From IMG/VR virus record IMGVR_UViG_3300010883_000218, positions 1 through 32,842 of that record: DNA of 32,842 bases, one strand, 5' to 3'. Source of the stretch: a virus. Positions 23,873 through 31,947 of this stretch are shown here, piece after piece (within the stretch, counting starts at the first letter, position 1; each line of letters opens with the position of its first letter). A program made the position numbers and the translations under genes. Under the pieces are notes generated by a model. That model had not been told where the DNA came from. It made no database searches and saw nothing but the letters and a program-made list of their open reading frames with translations.

Positions 23873-24565
23873 ATGGAATTGAAACTCGCGGAAACTCCTG
23901 ACGGAAAATTCTTCGTCTATGAGGGTGACTACATTGGGGACATGCTGCTGGCTGGCGAGCGATGGGAGCCTTGGGTTCTCGATGCGATCGCGGGCTGCGC
24001 GGACCGATCCAAAGTCTTCATCGACGCCGGTGGTTTTTACGGGACGCACGCGGTCTTCGCCGCAAGCCGTTTCAAGCACGTCCACGTCTTCGAGCCTTAC
24101 CCGGACTTCGCGAAGATACTCCGGCGAAACCTCGCGTTGAATGGAGTAACCAACGTCACCGTCCACGAGATGGCGTTGGGTCGAGACGAGCGTAGCGTGC
24201 GGATGCTTGATTTCGCAAATATCGATGAAATCCACCCGATGAACCTTGGTGGGCTGTCCAGCCTTACTCGGCAGCAAGACCATTCCATTTCGGCATCTCA
24301 AGTCACGCTCGACAGCCAAATGATTGCTAACGTGGGGGTGATCAAAATTGACACGCAAGGGACGGAGTTCCGGGTGTTGGAGGGGTCGAGAGAAACCATT
24401 GGACGCTACAGGCCCATCGTTTTTATCGAGGGGTCTGAGAAGCAGCTTGCAGTCTACGGAGACTCATTCCGCGACGTGCGAAGATTTTTCGTCAACCGCA
24501 AATACAAACGCTTGATCCGACTCAAAAAAAATTGTGCGGATTTCATGGGGGTGCCTAAACGGTGA
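23873..24565 (+). CDS. FkbM-family SAM-dependent methyltransferase
   Basis: A 230-residue protein starting 8 bases after the radical SAM stop. Motif I is KVFIDAGGFYGTHA at 48-61, the acidic adenosine-binding post-I is VFEPYPDF at 72-79, and IKIDTQGTEFRVLEG at 157-171 is the FkbM signature. FkbM enzymes O-methylate sugars or other hydroxyls of surface glycans and natural products. Among glycosyltransferase genes, its likely acceptor is a sugar added to the fibre or another surface structure. Overlaps the next gene by four bases (GTGA). Confidence 0.88.
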   Translation: MELKLAETPDGKFFVYEGDYIGDMLLAGERWEPWVLDAIAGCADRSKVFIDAGGFYGTHAVFAASRFKHVHVFEPYPDFAKILRRNLALNGVTNVTVHEMALGRDERSVRMLDFANIDEIHPMNLGGLSSLTRQQDHSISASQVTLDSQMIANVGVIKIDTQGTEFRVLEGSRETIGRYRPIVFIEGSEKQLAVYGDSFRDVRRFFVNRKYKRLIRLKKNCADFMGVPKR

Positions 24566-25524
24566 AGGTCTTATTCGTTTGTCACAAATCATGGTGGGAA
24601 TGGAAATGCCCTCCGTTCTGGCCGGAAATGTTTTTTGCTCTTGAAAAACACCCCGAAGTCAAAATTGTACGGACTGGTCCTCGCTGGGGCGGCTGGGATG
24701 AAAAAGCGTCGTTGAAGCAGAACATCGAAAGACTGATGCCTGACGCCGACGTGGTTTTCATGTGGCGACCGTTTGGCATCGTGGAGTTCGGCGGCTTCCG
24801 GGGCGCAGACGAACGTATCGATCAGCTAAAAGTCTCCGCGTACCAAGACTCTCCGGTCAAAGGTGCGATCGAAGCTAAGAACGCGGGCCTTGACCTGCTC
24901 TTCTATCACGATCACTGGGACAGACAGTTCTTTCAGGACTGCGGTGTTCGATCTGTCTACCTGCCACTGGCGGTCAACCTTGATCTGTTTGGCGAGTGGG
25001 GCAACAACCAAGAGGGTCGATCAACACCGATCCTCTTGACAGGAAACACACAACAGCAGACCTACCCGCTGAGGTATCGCTACGAGCGTATCCTGCGGCA
25101 CAAGCGAGGCATCCAAGGCCGCATCCGCCCCATGCCGGGCTACCGGATGAAATCTCTCGATCACGTCATGCAGGAGCAGAAACGGTACGTTCGATCGCTT
25201 TGCAACTCCCGAATTTCTATCGTCACGTCCTGCCCTCACATCCCGTTGACACTGCGAAAGTATTTTGAGTCGATGGCTGCGGGCTGTGTCCTCGTCGGTG
25301 ACGTCCCCCACTCTCCCCCCGATGACGTGAAAAGCTGCATCAACGTGGTCAGCATGAAGATGAGTGATGCTGAACTCGTCGCGACGGCAAACCGGCTGGT
25401 GAACGATCCGAAAGAATGCGAACGTCAACGACAGCGGAACCGAAAAATCGCGGAGAATTACAGCTACACGGAGTTTGCTAAACGCTGGGTGTCCGCAGTG
25501 AAGGAAAGTCTGGCGTCTCGATGA
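24562..25524 (+). CDS. GT-B glycosyltransferase (CgeB/group 1-like)
   Basis: A 320-residue protein with a GTG start overlapping the FkbM stop. It begins with a Rossmann strand (MKVLFVCHKSWWEWK) and has a late acceptor/donor-site block, HIPLTLRKYFESMAAGCV then GDVPHSPPDD near residues 230-260, which matches E-x-x-A-x-G of CgeB/group 1 transferases. The C-terminal helix (RQRQRNRKIAENYSYTEFA) is also typical. Sugar donor unknown. Four-base overlap with the next gene shows a tight operon. Confidence 0.8.
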   Translation: MKVLFVCHKSWWEWKCPPFWPEMFFALEKHPEVKIVRTGPRWGGWDEKASLKQNIERLMPDADVVFMWRPFGIVEFGGFRGADERIDQLKVSAYQDSPVKGAIEAKNAGLDLLFYHDHWDRQFFQDCGVRSVYLPLAVNLDLFGEWGNNQEGRSTPILLTGNTQQQTYPLRYRYERILRHKRGIQGRIRPMPGYRMKSLDHVMQEQKRYVRSLCNSRISIVTSCPHIPLTLRKYFESMAAGCVLVGDVPHSPPDDVKSCINVVSMKMSDAELVATANRLVNDPKECERQRQRNRKIAENYSYTEFAKRWVSAVKESLASR

Positions 25525-26273
25525 AGATTCACGTCGTCAAAAGCGAAGACACTTGGATTCTGAAGCGGGTCGCTGAGTCGATTCGCATACCCGGCGTCAC
25601 AGTCTCTGACAGGCCGGACCCGATGGCGAATATCAACTTTTTCGTCAGCTATCAGGGCTGGAACCAACGGCGAATCACGGATTCTCTTTGCGTTCCGTGG
25701 ATGACGCACCTTCCCGCACAGCTTGACGACGGGGGCTGGCGTCGAAAGAAGTTCCGAGACGCGGCTGCCAAGGCAGACTTCTGCATCGCCATGAGCCAGA
25801 ACACCGCGAATGACTGCCCGGCGGAGAAGACTGCCGTTTGGGGAGGGGCTGTCGAACCTCGTTTCATCAAGCCTCACATCGTCGTCGGCGTGTCCGCGAA
25901 GATTAGCCGGAGAAAGGGGGAGGCTCGGATTGAGGCGATTAGCAGAATTCGTGGAGTTAGCTTGAAGGTTACCGGCGGCAATCTGTCGATGGATGAACTT
26001 GCTGAGTGGTACAAGGGTTTGGATTATCTGGCCGTCACCAGCGACACGGAAGGCGGACCCTACTCCGTGCTGGAAGCCATCGCCGCCGGGGTGCCTGTGA
26101 TTGCCCCCGACGTCGGTTGGTGCTGGGAGCATCCTGTGATCCGTTACGACGGCACAACGGTAGGCTTGGTGAATACCATCAACAGACTTCGTCCGGCTCC
26201 CGATCCGTGGGGTGCGGCTTCGGTTAGGCTGGAAATAATTTTTCGTGAGATGCTGGAAAGATCGAAGACATGA
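25521..26273 (+). CDS. Short GT4-type glycosyltransferase
   Basis: A 250-residue protein, shorter than most GT4 enzymes (350-400), so the N-terminal Rossmann domain is reduced. Residues 173-199 contain TSDTEGGPYSVLEAIAAGVP then VIAPDVG, the GT4 donor-binding signature with the second Glu of E-x-7-E at VLEA. The GVSAKISRRKGEARIE segment near 117-135 replaces the usual G-R-x-x-x-x-K-G hinge. Neighbours overlap by four bases on both sides. Its substrate is not known. Confidence 0.75.
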   Translation: MKIHVVKSEDTWILKRVAESIRIPGVTVSDRPDPMANINFFVSYQGWNQRRITDSLCVPWMTHLPAQLDDGGWRRKKFRDAAAKADFCIAMSQNTANDCPAEKTAVWGGAVEPRFIKPHIVVGVSAKISRRKGEARIEAISRIRGVSLKVTGGNLSMDELAEWYKGLDYLAVTSDTEGGPYSVLEAIAAGVPVIAPDVGWCWEHPVIRYDGTTVGLVNTINRLRPAPDPWGAASVRLEIIFREMLERSKT

Positions 26274-27520
26274 ATGTGAAGCCAATCTCAGGTAAATTCT
26301 CAAAACAGTGGCTGAGCCGCTACCGTCAAATTCTCAGCCTGATTCGTCTCCACAAGCCACGATCCATCGTTGAAGTCGGCGCTTTCACCGGCGAGCGGGC
26401 GAGCGGGATGATCGAGGAAGCGGTGAGGCATCACCCGGAAGGCGGCGTAACGTACACCGGATACGACCTGTTTGAAGACGCGAACGGAGAGACGGACGCG
26501 ACAGAATTCAACGTCCGCCCACATCCCAAGGAATCCAACGTCGCTGATCGGCTGCAAAGACTCTGTGACCAGTTCAAGGGCCGTGCGCAGTTCCGACTCG
26601 TCAAGGGGAACACGCGAGAGACGCTCCAGCCGCAGCGTGCGGACTTGGCGTTCATTGACGGCGGACATTCCGTGGAAACGATCCAAAGCGACTATAACGC
26701 CCTCAGCGGCTCTGACGTGGTCATTCTGGACGACTACTACGAGTCGAGTGGGGGGCGGACGGGGCCGGATACCAAAAAAGTTGGCTGCAACGCCTTGGTT
26801 GCCGATCTTACCGATTTTTCCGTACTCCCTACCCATAATCCCGTCACGGGTGGCGGTCGGGTCAAGCTGGTGGTCCGTTTTGGGTCAGACAGGCTCCGTG
26901 GCGTGCGTGTAAGGCCCGATGGCCCCCTCATGCCATACTTCTATCACGATCACAACTGTGGCTCTCCTGCGTCTCTCAGGCGTACTGAGAGGACATTGGA
27001 AATGGCCGTTGCGATGCACTGGCTAGGCGGGGTAGGCCGAGACCCAAGGGGTGGGCTGGTGGAAGTGGGGGCTGTGACGCCATATTACAGCCGAGAATCG
27101 GGCTACGCGGTGGGTACGGTGATTGACCCTGCCGACGCGAAGGCCACGCAGCGAGTCTCCCTCTTCGACCACGATATCGCCGGGAAGGATGTGCTGTCTC
27201 TCTCGACCATCGAGCATATCGGCGCGAAGCAGTATGACCTGAAGGAAGACAAAACGCCGGTCCAAGCCTTCGAGTACATCGCAACCAAGTCCCGGAGGTT
27301 CCTGATTTCAATCCCTTACGGGTGGGTGAATTCTGTGGTCTTGGAGAAAAAGCTGCTCGCGGAGCGTGGCCTGCTGGCAGAGGCTGGGATCAACGTCTAC
27401 ACGGTGACACGACAGGCGGATGAAACGTGGCAAGCCTCTGACGACCTGAAGCCTTATGGCACGAGAGAGAAGCCGTGGGCGAACACCGTGATCATCGCAG
27501 AGCGAGGGGGTTTGTTGTGA
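26270..27520 (+). CDS. Two-domain methyltransferase-fold protein
   Basis: A 416-residue protein. Domain 1 is a class I SAM methyltransferase: IVEVGAFTGERASGM at 33-47, LAFIDGGHSVETIQSDYNAL at about 126-145 and VVILDDYYE at 149-157, like Methyltransf_24 enzymes acting on sugars. Domain 2 starts with LVEVGAVTPYY near 263 and has DVLSLSTIEHIG near 306-318, a degenerate second methyltransferase fold of the type in glycan-cluster proteins. A fusion or duplication is inferred. The stop overlaps the sulfotransferase start by four bases (GTGA). Confidence 0.75.
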   Translation: MNVKPISGKFSKQWLSRYRQILSLIRLHKPRSIVEVGAFTGERASGMIEEAVRHHPEGGVTYTGYDLFEDANGETDATEFNVRPHPKESNVADRLQRLCDQFKGRAQFRLVKGNTRETLQPQRADLAFIDGGHSVETIQSDYNALSGSDVVILDDYYESSGGRTGPDTKKVGCNALVADLTDFSVLPTHNPVTGGGRVKLVVRFGSDRLRGVRVRPDGPLMPYFYHDHNCGSPASLRRTERTLEMAVAMHWLGGVGRDPRGGLVEVGAVTPYYSRESGYAVGTVIDPADAKATQRVSLFDHDIAGKDVLSLSTIEHIGAKQYDLKEDKTPVQAFEYIATKSRRFLISIPYGWVNSVVLEKKLLAERGLLAEAGINVYTVTRQADETWQASDDLKPYGTREKPWANTVIIAERGGLL

Positions 27521-28242
27521 GCTACGTTTTCTGTGCCGGGATGCACCGCTCCGGCTCATCAGTTCAATTTCAGATTACCTCTGATCTTTTGGAGAGCCGA
27601 AAAATCGGCGAAAGAAAACCCAACAGTCACGGCGAACCTGCGGCGAAGGAAAACTGGTGGTGGGCGTGTAAGATGCACGAAGGCGTAAGGGGTTCTTCGT
27701 TGATGCAGAAGCATCCGACAGCGGTTGCCGTATACTGCTATCGGGATGTGAGAAACGTCGTCGTCTCATACTTGCGGCTTATGTCTACGGAGAGCAACGG
27801 AACTTTTTTCGTTAAAGATTCGCCCAACTTTGAAAAGCTGATGGAAGAAAATTTCATTCAGCGTGTCTTGAATAATTACAAACTCTGGACAGGTTTTGGC
27901 GATCGTTGTTGGGTATCTCAATACGAAAACTTCACCCCAAATTTGGCAGATGAAGTGCGTGGCATCGCGAGACACCTGAAACTTACTCTTGCGGAAGGTG
28001 AGGCGGACGAAGTTGCGGCGAGATACAGCGTCTCGGAACAAAAAAAGCGGATGGAGCAGATTCGGGGACTTCACGCCAACGACAAATCGGTTGCAAAAAA
28101 GTTGCACGAAGCGACTAGACTCCACCCAAATCATATTCGCAGCGAAGTGACGGATTTTCGCACAGAGTTGACTGCCTACCAGATTTCTGAAATTGAAAGC
28201 GTTGCAGGCGACTGGTTAGCCGCGAGAGGATATCCCGTATGA
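27517..28242 (+). CDS. PAPS-dependent sulfotransferase-like protein
   Basis: The GTG at 27517 (GAGGGGG upstream) gives 241 residues; an ORF start at 27475 overlaps the previous gene and is not used. The 5'-phosphosulfate loop is AGMHRSGSS at 7-15 and the 3'-phosphate motif is CYRDVRNVVVSY near 74-85, both characteristic of PAPS sulfotransferases. Length is near the small end of the family. It probably sulfates a carbohydrate hydroxyl in the same surface or fibre glycan as its neighbours. It depends on host PAPS because no PAPS synthesis gene is seen here. Confidence 0.82.
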   Translation: MSYVFCAGMHRSGSSVQFQITSDLLESRKIGERKPNSHGEPAAKENWWWACKMHEGVRGSSLMQKHPTAVAVYCYRDVRNVVVSYLRLMSTESNGTFFVKDSPNFEKLMEENFIQRVLNNYKLWTGFGDRCWVSQYENFTPNLADEVRGIARHLKLTLAEGEADEVAARYSVSEQKKRMEQIRGLHANDKSVAKKLHEATRLHPNHIRSEVTDFRTELTAYQISEIESVAGDWLAARGYPV

Positions 28243-29081
28243 TTTACGTGACGGTGACGACCCGGAACCGCTTCTGGCATTCCGCGATGACGGCTCTGGC
28301 CCTCGCGCAGATTGATAGTAAGGGCTGCTTCATTCACGTTCTTGACGACGCGACTGACGACGCTTTTCAGGAAGCCAAAAAGTTCATGTTTGAAGACCTG
28401 AAGTATCGGGGTTTCATCCAACGCTACGAGAGGGTGCCGGAGAAGATCGGATTCTGTGCCGGGCGAGAGTTATTGGTGAATAGGTTCCTCGCTGAGAAGA
28501 GGTTCTCTCATTGGTTCCACCTTGACGACGACATTCTCATCGGCCCGAACACGATCCAGAAAGCCTTCCGAGATGTGGATGGCCCTCTGCTGGAACGCCA
28601 AGGCATCCTGCATGTCTTCGCAAATCCTTGGTGTACCTACCAGCCGTTCAAGGGGGAGTTTGCCACCGTCACCAAAATTGGAGGGGCGTGTTACATCATC
28701 CCGAAGCCGGTGCTGTTGAAGGTTGGAAACCCCTACGAGGGTCAGACGGACGGCGAAAAAGCAAACGCTCGGTTCTGGGCTGCCCTTAATCGACAAGGCT
28801 CGCCGATGTTCTGCCGTTGGACCAACCCCTACCTCTGCCAGCACACCGGAAACGTCGAAAGTACGATCTTCGGACACACTCCAACATGGGAAGCGATGTA
28901 CGCCAAAGACTTCAAATCAGGAAACATCGTCGAGGTTCCGCCATTTCGCACGAAGGAACTCCGGGCTGCCGTAAAGTCCCGCAACCTATCGGGTTACGTT
29001 TGGCGAGTGAACACCGCTTGTAAGATGAAAGTCAAGCTGCCTGCGCCGGGAAGCGAAATTGGGATCGAAATTCGTCAATAG
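28239..29081 (+). CDS. GT-A type (GT2-like) glycosyltransferase
   Basis: A 280-residue protein. It opens with MIYVTVTTRNRFWH, the first strand and loop of GT2 enzymes, and has a HLDDDILIG metal-binding DDD motif at 94-102. It lacks a membrane anchor, so it probably acts in the cytoplasm. A later GGACYIIPKPVL and a QHTGNVESTIFGH segment may form the acceptor pocket. It ends 8 bases before the next tail gene, which ties the modification genes to structural genes in one transcript. Confidence 0.8.
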   Translation: MIYVTVTTRNRFWHSAMTALALAQIDSKGCFIHVLDDATDDAFQEAKKFMFEDLKYRGFIQRYERVPEKIGFCAGRELLVNRFLAEKRFSHWFHLDDDILIGPNTIQKAFRDVDGPLLERQGILHVFANPWCTYQPFKGEFATVTKIGGACYIIPKPVLLKVGNPYEGQTDGEKANARFWAALNRQGSPMFCRWTNPYLCQHTGNVESTIFGHTPTWEAMYAKDFKSGNIVEVPPFRTKELRAAVKSRNLSGYVWRVNTACKMKVKLPAPGSEIGIEIRQ

Positions 29082-29089
29082 GGTGTATC

Positions 29090-29665
29090 ATGAATAATCA
29101 CGTTTTCAAACATACCGACCATGCTTACCCCGGACGTGGGGGGAATCACGCCCCAATGGGGAACGTGGAGTGTCTCGTCCGTCGCGCAGGCTCTCGTGGG
29201 CTGCGAACCTTCAAAGGGTCAGACGGTCAAGACTTCCAAATGTGGTTGCCAGACGGCAAGGTCGAGGATGTGCTGCAAGGTGACAACATCGTTACCAACC
29301 GCATCAAGACCCAACTAGCTCACCTGCTCGTCGGCCACGAGACGACGACGCGGTTTGCGAACAAGATGGTCTGGGGGACCGGCGGTCATGCCGTTGGCGA
29401 CCCCACGACACCCATCGCCCCGTCTGAGACAGACACGGCGCTTGAGGCTCAGGTACTCGTCAAAAACTTTTCGACGTATGACTTCCCTACAGCCACGTCG
29501 GTACGGATGATCGCGTTCATTCTGGAAGCAGAAGCGAACGGGTTCACCATCACAGAGGAAGGGCTTGTCGCTTCCGATAATACACTTGTCGCTCGCCGGA
29601 CATTTCCCGGACTGCCGAAAACCGCAGACTTTGTGTTTGAGTTTCGACACACGATAATTTTCTGA
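29090..29665 (+). CDS. Tail-associated structural protein, fibre/collar type
   Basis: A 191-residue protein with AGGGTG before its ATG. Its pattern is NRIKTQLAHLLVGHET then KMVWGTGG, then DTALEAQV, VRMIAFILEAEANG, ITEEGLVASDNTLVARRTF and FEFRHTIIF. This is common in small phage tail-fibre or decoration proteins in which a beta domain ends in a strand pair. Its presence after the enzymes supports that the whole island belongs to the phage late region. The exact location on the virion is unknown. Confidence 0.65.
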   Translation: MNNHVFKHTDHAYPGRGGNHAPMGNVECLVRRAGSRGLRTFKGSDGQDFQMWLPDGKVEDVLQGDNIVTNRIKTQLAHLLVGHETTTRFANKMVWGTGGHAVGDPTTPIAPSETDTALEAQVLVKNFSTYDFPTATSVRMIAFILEAEANGFTITEEGLVASDNTLVARRTFPGLPKTADFVFEFRHTIIF

Positions 29666-29701
29666 GCGGGCTTTTTCGTTTGCTGTTTGGGGGAGACCAC
29701 A

Positions 29702-30169
29702 ATGAGAACGCTGCACTTCGCTTTTGCTCTGTTGCTGAGTTGCTTTACCGTCGCGCAGGCACAGGATATCCCGACGCCTCCGACTGGTAGCGAAAAGGGA
29801 CCAGCACCAAAAAACTACACCGCGAACAACCTTGTGGTCGAGGCCACGGCTCAGCCGCTTGCGAAGCCTACCTCGCCCGTGATGGCCGTGGAGTACGATG
29901 ACTTGCACCGCATCGCCATTGGCGCGACGCTCCAGCAGGTTGACGTGCCTCATCCCGGCATTGCAGGTCAGAGAGTCACGATTAGGTTCTACGCACCTAA
30001 CGTGAGACCCCGGATCAGAGAATACTCTTCGCGGATCGTGTACGACTACGGTTGGCACAGAGTCGAAGTGAAATACCGACGTGGGCGAATCGTCGTGGAC
30101 TACGACGGGCCGTCCCGTGGACCCCGTTTTGGGATTGCTGTCGGATACTTCTCCTACCGCCGTTGGTAG
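29702..30169 (+). CDS. Small secreted protein with signal peptide, unknown function
   Basis: The ATG at 29702 with GGGGGAG upstream gives 155 residues; a TTG at 29687 is less likely. Residues 1-20 form a classical signal peptide (basic MRTLHFAF, hydrophobic ALLLSCFTVAQA) with cleavage likely after AQA. The mature protein starts with a Pro-rich linker (PTPPTGSEKGPAPK) and has a beta-rich, Arg/Tyr-rich C-terminus ending SYRRW. No family recognised. It is exported from the infected cell or placed in the envelope. It is the last gene before the terminators. Confidence 0.65.
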   Translation: MRTLHFAFALLLSCFTVAQAQDIPTPPTGSEKGPAPKNYTANNLVVEATAQPLAKPTSPVMAVEYDDLHRIAIGATLQQVDVPHPGIAGQRVTIRFYAPNVRPRIREYSSRIVYDYGWHRVEVKYRRGRIVVDYDGPSRGPRFGIAVGYFSYRRW

Positions 30170-30254
30170 GAACCTTGGAAGCGCTGCTCCGGGAGCCACA
30201 AGGCCAAACCCGTAACCGCCGGGTACACCCCGCGCCTTGCCTGTTGAGCATTTT

Positions 30255-30295
30255 GACCCCGGATGGGTTCCGCCGACTCCATCCGGGGTCTTTCC
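30255..30295 (+). terminator. Rho-independent terminator closing the + strand operon
   Basis: A perfect 12-base inverted repeat, GACCCCGGATGG and CCATCCGGGGTC, with a 12-base loop, is followed by CTTTCC-type T-rich sequence. It lies 85 bases after the secreted-protein stop. The 252-base gene-free stretch 30170-30421 also holds the second terminator and a weak promoter-like pair; nothing else was seen in it. Confidence 0.75.
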
Positions 30296-30303
30296 ATTCC
30301 CTC

Positions 30304-30333
30304 TTGACCGCGAGTCACGGTATCTGGTACAGT
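30304..30333 (+). promoter_or_regulatory. Possible promoter between the two terminators
   Basis: TTGACC and TACAGT are separated by 18 bases. With the second terminator ending at 30422 this would produce an RNA of roughly 80 bases. A chance match cannot be excluded. Confidence 0.25.
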
Positions 30334-30385
30334 TTTCCGCGAATGACGCTGTTGGTCGCATCGTCAAATCGGAGTGGAACAGGAG

Positions 30386-30422
30386 AACCCCTCGAAGCGA
30401 AAGCTCCGGGGGGTTTTCTTTT
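30386..30422 (+). terminator. Second rho-independent terminator at the convergent junction
   Basis: The hairpin has AACCCC pairing with GGGGTT, an inner stem containing AGC-GAAA-GCT with a GAAA tetraloop, and a TTTTCTTTT tail. It reads on the + strand and ends at the stop codon of the convergent - strand gene, so it protects that gene from the rightward transcript. Confidence 0.75.
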
Positions 30423-30849
30423 AGCAGCAGTCGACTTCCTTGATGGGGTAGCGGGCCAGCACTTCCGCTGAGTAGACGGAATTCTCCCCCTCACTGGCCC
30501 GGACGTCTTCCCACCATCGCATACCATATTGCAGGCGGGGTGCCGCAAACTTCCCAATGTCAGCCTCGTGGATGCGAAAAAACAGGTCGACGCGGCCTTC
30601 CTTCGTCGTAACGGGTTCCTCAAACTTGATCCGCCCGCCGCCGAACTCCGCTTCGCACCATTCGACGAAGTCTAAGGCGTCGTTATCACCAAGGCTGGTT
30701 CCTTCCCACACGCAAAGTTGTCGGAACTCGGTGGCTCCACCGTACTGCCTCAGCATCGCGTTGACTTCCTCCGGGGTGTATCCGTCGATGATCGCGTTTT
30801 CGATCGCGTTGCGGACATGATCTTCGAGGCTCATTTTTTCCTTGGTCAT
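30421..30849 (-). CDS. Hypothetical phage protein
   Basis: The ATG at 30849 on the - strand has GGAAGGGGACC upstream and gives 142 residues; a longer frame to 30897 is rejected as it has no such site. The N-terminal half is helical (SLEDHVRNAIENAIIDG then YTPEEVNAMLRQYGG), which resembles small phage regulatory or accessory proteins. It has FVEWCEAEFGGG in the middle and ends in a CC pair. No family recognised. It is the last gene of the leftward block. Confidence 0.65.
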   Translation of the reverse strand: MTKEKMSLEDHVRNAIENAIIDGYTPEEVNAMLRQYGGATEFRQLCVWEGTSLGDNDALDFVEWCEAEFGGGRIKFEEPVTTKEGRVDLFFRIHEADIGKFAAPRLQYGMRWWEDVRASEGENSVYSAEVLARYPIKEVDCC

Positions 30850-30893
30850 GGGTCTGGTCCCCTTCCGGGATTGAAGTTTGCGGCGGACGGGGA

Positions 30894-31382
30894 TCAACCG
30901 TAGATGGCTTCTCCGAACAGGCAGGTCTGCAAGAAAACGTCGGCAGTGTGGGCGTCGTCGTTCTCGTCAAGGAAATCTGCGAAGTGCTTCGGCTCATTCG
31001 CAGCCATGATTTCGAGTCCCCGTTTCATGGTGTCCCGGTCGAGCTTGTAAGTCTTCGGTGGGTCGGAGTCCACTTCGTCTTCGACCGTGAGAGTGAGGTA
31101 GCAGCCTTGCACGAAGGGGATGAGCATGACGGAAGGCCAGTAGTCGCCTTCGAGAGTAAAGCGTCCAGCAGGCGTGTATGGCCCCCCGATATCGCTCTCC
31201 ACTTTGAAATCCTCCGCGACGACACCTTCTGCGTAGTGTTTCGTGACGGATGAAATCCAGTAGCCGCTTCCCCCCTCAAATGCACCGCAGAGCAGGTCGC
31301 GTACACGGCCTTCGGAAACTTCCGTGGGGATGGAGATCGTGGCGAAAGTGCTTTTGGAGTCGTTGAGTGTGGCGGTTGTCAT
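30894..31382 (-). CDS. Conserved-type phage protein with EGGSGYW motif
   Basis: The ATG at 31382 has AAAGGATTCC upstream; 162 residues. The N-terminal half contains VRDLLCGAFEGGSGYWISSV, a pattern seen in small conserved proteins of phages and plasmids of unknown function. The C-terminal half has a helical DTMKRGLEIMAANEPKHFADFL. An Asp/Glu-rich, acidic protein with no known catalytic motif. Its role is not known; the family resemblance is from memory of the motif and unverified. Confidence 0.7.
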   Translation of the reverse strand: MTTATLNDSKSTFATISIPTEVSEGRVRDLLCGAFEGGSGYWISSVTKHYAEGVVAEDFKVESDIGGPYTPAGRFTLEGDYWPSVMLIPFVQGCYLTLTVEDEVDSDPPKTYKLDRDTMKRGLEIMAANEPKHFADFLDENDDAHTADVFLQTCLFGEAIYG

Positions 31383-31421
31383 GGTCGGAATCCTTTGCGG
31401 GGGGCGGAAGGGGGTGAGTTG

Positions 31422-31646
31422 TCAGGGTCGAGACAACAGGCCGAGAGCATCGCAGGCAAACTTGAAAGTCACGACAGTGTTGTGAACGAACTCGGCGGGA
31501 ACAATAACCGTACTTTCGGGGTAAAAAGCGGGGAAGCCACCCTTCAGATACCAATCGGAAAGATCGTTGATTGCGTGGAACGCTTCGAGTGTATCATCGT
31601 TGCACTGAGCGTCCAGAAATCGGATGAAGCAGGCATTCGGGTCCAT
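31422..31646 (-). CDS. Small hypothetical protein
   Basis: The ATG at 31646 with AAAGGATTTTCC upstream gives 74 residues; the larger open frame reaching 32129 has low-complexity Thr/Pro-rich sequence in its first part and is mostly a shadow of the next gene. The sequence (MDPNACFIRFLDAQCNDDTL) is acidic at the start and has a helical end. No family recognised. Confidence 0.6.
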   Translation of the reverse strand: MDPNACFIRFLDAQCNDDTLEAFHAINDLSDWYLKGGFPAFYPESTVIVPAEFVHNTVVTFKFACDALGLLSRP

Positions 31647-31686
31647 TGGAAAATCCTTTGCAGGTAGGGGGTGAGTTCGAGCGGGC

Positions 31687-31890
31687 TTAGATTTCCTCAA
31701 CACCGGCGGAGCGGGCCGCGTCGTAGAGGCTTTCGTCGTTGGCAATCCAATCCCGGATGCCGTCGTCGTCAAGGTCGTGATCGTCACTGTGGTTGTGGTC
31801 TGTCCCGGACTTCGGGCAGTCGCAGCTTGCCTGACGCGGAACGAAGTTGAGGGAGCCTTCGATTGAGGCTCGCCCCAACAGTTTCGGCAA
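31687..31890 (-). CDS. Small acidic hypothetical protein, start unclear
   Basis: A 67-residue frame with a TTG at 31890. The C-terminal half (DDDGIRDWIANDESLYDAA) looks like a true protein segment of a common phage type, and SCDCPKSGTDHNHS may bind metal. A stop lies 8 codons upstream of the TTG in this frame, and better-initiated ATGs (31920, GGAG upstream; and 31916) lie in two other frames that carry a plausible PCRNCWGEP start. The gene may therefore be broken by a frameshift, or the start is unusual. Confidence 0.45.
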   Translation of the reverse strand: MPKLLGRASIEGSLNFVPRQASCDCPKSGTDHNHSDDHDLDDDGIRDWIANDESLYDAARSAGVEEI

Positions 31891-31947
31891 GGCGTTCGAT
31901 TCGTTCGTGGCATTTCATACCGTGGCTCCGGTTTCAGGGTTTCAGGT

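Noticed and set aside
29315-30367. 350-residue - strand ORF opposite the last two + strand genes
   Set aside because: It crosses two well-initiated + strand genes and the terminator, with Arg-rich shadow composition.
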